DNA of 34,957 nucleotides. It comes from an uncultured Bacteroidales bacterium (lineage in GTDB: Bacteria > Bacteroidota > Bacteroidia > Bacteroidales > Paludibacteraceae). Shown here piece after piece: positions 31,965-34,957 of the stretch (position 1 is its first letter; each line of letters begins with the position of its first letter). Where the stretch lies: NCBI GenBank assembly GCA_937907165.1, contig CALCUH010000119.1:1-34957 (forward strand), in the 5' to 3' direction. The translations under genes and the position numbers were made by a program. The notes beneath the pieces were generated by a model that was given only the letters and a program-made list of their open reading frames with translations, was not told the DNA's origin and did not search any database.

Positions 31965-33605
31965 ATGCAGGCTTTTGTTTTTATTGTAACGTTCCTTTTG
32001 ATGACGTTTCGTTTAATCAAGATAATTAGGAAAAGCGAATTAGGTTCTGAAAGTAAGATAATCTCCATTATATTGGTATTCATACTTTGGTTATTACCCT
32101 TTTATTATTATGATTGTTTCTCGTTTTTGGCAATCTTGATTTATTCCATTATCTATGCCTTCGTGCTTGATAGGAAGTCTCCCAAAATGCTAATTTACCT
32201 TTTCCTGAATTCCGTTTCCCTTTTGGTATTTATGCTTGTGGGTACTTATGATTGTGAGATTGGTACGGCCATCATTCTTGGTATTAACGTGGCTTTCTAT
32301 TATTTGCTCTGTGTATTTCATAAAGAGGAATTTAGAAAATCCAATAAAAACGCTTCCCACTCCGACCAATCATCGGACCCTTTTGATTGGTATAGGTATA
32401 CAGCCGAATTCATCGCACTTAATTTGAGGAGAACCCAATCATCCTGCTTCGAAGAAAATATTCTCAAGAATGTGGAGGCGTTGCTGAAGAGTTCGACCAT
32501 GTTTTCTTCTCGCTCTGATTATATGATGGAAATTATTGGTTCGTATAAATCGAGCACGTTTAAGCACATTCCGAATTCGCAGGATACACCTCTGGATTTG
32601 CAGTGGGAGGTGGGGCGTCTCATCATGAAGTTGTCATTGTGCGAAAGCGGAGGGTTCCAAGATTGTGTGTCGAATCTTTCCGCCTCGTTGAATTTGTTTC
32701 CTATCGTCAAGAGAGTACGGCTGAGTTTATTGCGAACGTACCAAAGTTTGGAGGGCTATAAGGCGCTCGCTTTGTTGATGAAGCGTATGGCGACGCTTTC
32801 AGGAATCGCCGTGGACGAGGAGAATAAATGCGCATATGAGTTTTTCTCGCGTTATCGTAAGAAACGGGTCGATTCCATGTCTGTCGATTCTTATCTCCGG
32901 ATGGTTTATGACTATGTGAGAGAGAAGGATTTGAAGTTAATATCTCAAGAGGCGATGAAGTATCTCTTCCTTTTCGATAAGAGTGAATTGGACGAGTTCA
33001 TCTCTTCTCTCTTCAAAGTGGCGGAGGCGGAGGATGGTATAGTATTCCCTGAACTCTCTTTCATTTATCAATGTGCCGCCCATGCTGGTTTTTCGGATGC
33101 CGAATTCCTCAGTTTCTGCCGTTGCTTCCATGTGAAATGGACAAAGGCCTACGAAGGGGAAAACATCTATGGCGGGGAAGAGGAGAAAAAACGTTTCTTC
33201 GCTGATAGGGAGAGTTTTTGGAAACAGATGGAAACAGACGCTTCCCGAAAGAGGAAAAATTCCCAAAAGAAGGAGAAAGGGGAGAGTGGACAAAGCGGCA
33301 GCCAGTATCGCGAGAGCGATGGTTCGAAGAATGAGGAAAATAAAAAAGAGGGAAACAATACGAAAGACAAAAGTCATTCGTCCAATAGTTATCCTCATCC
33401 ATCGGATTATTATTATTCTGTTTTGAACGTGAACAAGAATATGCCGTTTGAGGAGATAAAAAAGGCCTACCACAAGATGGCGATGAAGAACCATCCCGAC
33501 CGACTGGGACCGGATGCCACACCGAAGGAGATTGAGGAGGCGAATGAAAGGCTTGTCGAAATCAATGATGCGTATAAGATGCTATCTGAAAAACTTAAAT
33601 GTTAA
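31965..33605 (+). CDS. Membrane protein with TerB-like and C-terminal J domains, paralog 1
   Basis: A 546-residue protein. The first 125 residues contain about four to five membrane helices. A helical cytoplasmic part follows, with the segment YKALALLMKRMATLSG. A TerB-like helical bundle lies around 325-395 (SELDEFISSLFKVAEAEDGI, then VFPELSFIYQCAAHAG). A charged, low-complexity linker leads to a C-terminal J domain, with the HPD tripeptide at 510-512. The TerB-plus-J arrangement recalls DjlA, a membrane-anchored co-chaperone of DnaK, but the membrane part and domain sizes differ. Function beyond DnaK recruitment is unknown. The next gene is a diverged paralog starting 21 bases later. Confidence 0.8.
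   Translation: MQAFVFIVTFLLMTFRLIKIIRKSELGSESKIISIILVFILWLLPFYYYDCFSFLAILIYSIIYAFVLDRKSPKMLIYLFLNSVSLLVFMLVGTYDCEIGTAIILGINVAFYYLLCVFHKEEFRKSNKNASHSDQSSDPFDWYRYTAEFIALNLRRTQSSCFEENILKNVEALLKSSTMFSSRSDYMMEIIGSYKSSTFKHIPNSQDTPLDLQWEVGRLIMKLSLCESGGFQDCVSNLSASLNLFPIVKRVRLSLLRTYQSLEGYKALALLMKRMATLSGIAVDEENKCAYEFFSRYRKKRVDSMSVDSYLRMVYDYVREKDLKLISQEAMKYLFLFDKSELDEFISSLFKVAEAEDGIVFPELSFIYQCAAHAGFSDAEFLSFCRCFHVKWTKAYEGENIYGGEEEKKRFFADRESFWKQMETDASRKRKNSQKKEKGESGQSGSQYRESDGSKNEENKKEGNNTKDKSHSSNSYPHPSDYYYSVLNVNKNMPFEEIKKAYHKMAMKNHPDRLGPDATPKEIEEANERLVEINDAYKMLSEKLKC
33444..33496 (+). repeat. 53-base perfect direct repeat inside J domain, copy 1
   Basis: Identical over 53 bases to 34905-34957. It covers the codons for PFEEIKKAYHKMAMKNHP in paralog 1. 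The repeat in copy 2 runs into the window edge, so the true length may be greater. Confidence 0.95.
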
Positions 33606-33626
33606 ACCGCATTAATTTTTGTTTTT

Positions 33627-34957
33627 ATGGTATTAGGAACAATATTCATATTTTTTGTAATTCTTGTTTTCGTTATGTCCTATTTTTCGAAGAAAAAATT
33701 CACTTCGACTAACGATAAGGATGAAGATGCTCAAAAGAATGATTCGGTTTTAAATAGAGAAAGAGCCTATGCGGCAGCTGTTTTGGGCGCATATATGCAA
33801 GAGATTTCCACATACTATGCTCCCTATGAGATGAATATGTGGCTCAAAGAAAAGATAAGAAAGGAACGAAATATTTGGGGCAATCTAGATCTTTTTGAAG
33901 TGAATATGTCGAAATATCGTTCGATTTTGTTTCAAAATGAGTCTCACGATGTCAGAGATAGTCTGAAAAAGGAGTTGGCTGAGACCATCCTCTATTTGTC
34001 TTTTTGCAGAACATCCGTCACGCAGGTAGACGACGGCTTGTTTTTTTCTTCCTACTATATCGATTTAGATAACTCTTATGTCAGGGATTTGCGGAATATG
34101 TACCGTCAGATGGAGAAGTATCGTGCTGTCGCTTTGTTGATGAAAAGGGTAGCTACGATTTCGGGAAATCCTACTATGGTGGAGGAAGAAATAGTCAGGA
34201 AGTTCGTGGATGATAAGTATTCGTCTGATTATGTTGTCGGTTCTATCCGTTGTTCAGAATACATCATGACTTCGTTTCGTTTGTTCACTACTAATGACTT
34301 GAATCGAACAGCATACCAAGCGATCGATTATTTGACTTTGTTCTCAAAAGACGAATTGATGCGTTTGATGAATGCGCTATTCATGATAGCTGATGCAGAA
34401 GATGGGATTGTCTATGGGGAACTGTATTTCATAAGCCAGTGCTGTTTCTATGGTGGACTTACTGAAACGGAGTTCTTGAACTTATGCGGTAAGTTCCATG
34501 TGAAGTTTCCTACAAAATATATGGGACATTGTGTTGATGGTTTTCCTAAGGGAAGAGAGATGTTCCAAAAGGAATATGAGGATTTTTGGTCCGAATCAAC
34601 TTCTCGTAGCCGTGGGGAACAATGGAAACAAGAATACAACCAGAGATGGGAAGAGTGGAGGAAGGAAAAGCAAAGACGTGAAGAGGAACAACGTAAACGT
34701 GAGGAACAAAGGGAGCGTGAATATCGGCAGAGACAAGAAGAACAAAGGTGGCAAGATGAGCAACGTAGACAGGAACAGCAAAGACAACAGGAGGGACGTC
34801 GGAGACAGGAGGAATACCAAAGAAGACAAAAAGAGAAACGTGAGGCGGAAACTCGTACTCATTTGGACAGATATTATGAAATCTTGAATGTCACCCGAGA
34901 CGTTCCGTTTGAGGAGATAAAAAAGGCCTACCACAAGATGGCGATGAAGAACCATCC
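33627..34957 (+). CDS. Membrane protein with TerB-like and J domains, paralog 2 (C-terminus beyond window)
   Basis: The frame is open from ATG 33627 to the window end, giving 443 complete codons. It has one N-terminal membrane helix (MVLGTIFIFFVILVFVMSYF), against four to five in paralog 1. A helical region shares the YRAVALLMKRVATISG segment with paralog 1, and a TerB-like bundle contains DELMRLMNALFMIADAEDGI and YGELYFISQC. A Gln/Arg/Glu-rich helical linker of about 75 residues follows, then a J domain cut at the HP of HPD. It is clearly a tandem paralog with the same domain order but a different anchor and linker. It is 21 bases after paralog 1, probably in one transcript. Confidence 0.85.
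   Translation, partial: MVLGTIFIFFVILVFVMSYFSKKKFTSTNDKDEDAQKNDSVLNRERAYAAAVLGAYMQEISTYYAPYEMNMWLKEKIRKERNIWGNLDLFEVNMSKYRSILFQNESHDVRDSLKKELAETILYLSFCRTSVTQVDDGLFFSSYYIDLDNSYVRDLRNMYRQMEKYRAVALLMKRVATISGNPTMVEEEIVRKFVDDKYSSDYVVGSIRCSEYIMTSFRLFTTNDLNRTAYQAIDYLTLFSKDELMRLMNALFMIADAEDGIVYGELYFISQCCFYGGLTETEFLNLCGKFHVKFPTKYMGHCVDGFPKGREMFQKEYEDFWSESTSRSRGEQWKQEYNQRWEEWRKEKQRREEEQRKREEQREREYRQRQEEQRWQDEQRRQEQQRQQEGRRRQEEYQRRQKEKREAETRTHLDRYYEILNVTRDVPFEEIKKAYHKMAMKNH
34905..34957 (+). repeat. 53-base perfect direct repeat inside J domain, copy 2 (open at window edge)
   Basis: Matches 33444-33496 base for base and stops only because the window ends. The codons just before it already differ between the paralogs (NKNM against TRDV). 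Confidence 0.95.

Noticed and set aside
32937..33494. Minus-strand open frame whose N-terminus (MVLHRHLVVGLFYLLKR) is repeated in another minus-strand frame at 34596-34955, suggesting a small gene family
   Set aside because: Both are antisense readings of the identical J-domain segment of two plus-strand genes; the shared start is only the 53-base repeat read backwards.

Overview
The window looks like a chromosomal segment of a member of the Bacteroidales (Bacteroidota). The main evidence is the promoters: several intergenic regions carry the family's TTTG / N19-21 / TAnnTTTG signal. Other support comes from the TolC-adaptor-RND efflux set, the outer-membrane lipid A and phospholipid genes, and a secreted GLUG-repeat protein. 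I cannot name a genus. I see no phage genes, transposase, integrase, CRISPR array or rRNA.

Layout, left to right. Positions 1-13,700 are almost all on the minus strand. They hold a partial HerA-like ATPase (DUF853), two copies of a palindromic intergenic repeat, and a tightly packed four-gene unit (glycosyltransferase, LPS-kinase-like protein, sbcD, sbcC). Next come a 791-base gap with two small promoter-plus-terminator units that look like small RNA genes, a 769-residue secreted GLUG-repeat protein, then a glycosyltransferase, a B12-binding-type radical SAM protein and ribF. From 13,800 to the end everything is on the plus strand: a CAT-anticodon tRNA, a C_GCAxxG_C_C family protein, and a TetR-regulated efflux operon (regulator, TolC-like channel, adaptor, HAE1 RND pump, small PII-like protein). 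These are followed by a 481-base gap with two terminators and a strong promoter, then a 1261-residue secreted protein dominated by a charged helix. After it come cdsA, psd, pssA, sppA, lpxK, a purine nucleoside phosphorylase, and two tandem membrane-anchored TerB/J-domain paralogs, the second cut by the window end.

How the genes fit together: much of the window concerns the cell envelope. cdsA, pssA and psd together give CDP-diacylglycerol, phosphatidylserine and phosphatidylethanolamine; lpxK phosphorylates the lipid A precursor; the glycosyltransferases and LPS-kinase-like protein probably act on lipooligosaccharide or other glycans; the efflux operon exports amphiphilic compounds. sbcCD and the HerA-like protein are DNA-processing enzymes.

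The least explained items are: (1) five in-register 54-residue repeats, with conserved Trp and mostly conserved Tyr, in the giant helical protein next to cdsA; (2) the paired TerB/J-domain membrane proteins, which share a perfect 53-base stretch inside otherwise diverged genes; and (3) the two orphan small-RNA-like units at 7252-7361 and 7542-7720. All calls come from reading the sequence; no database search was run.
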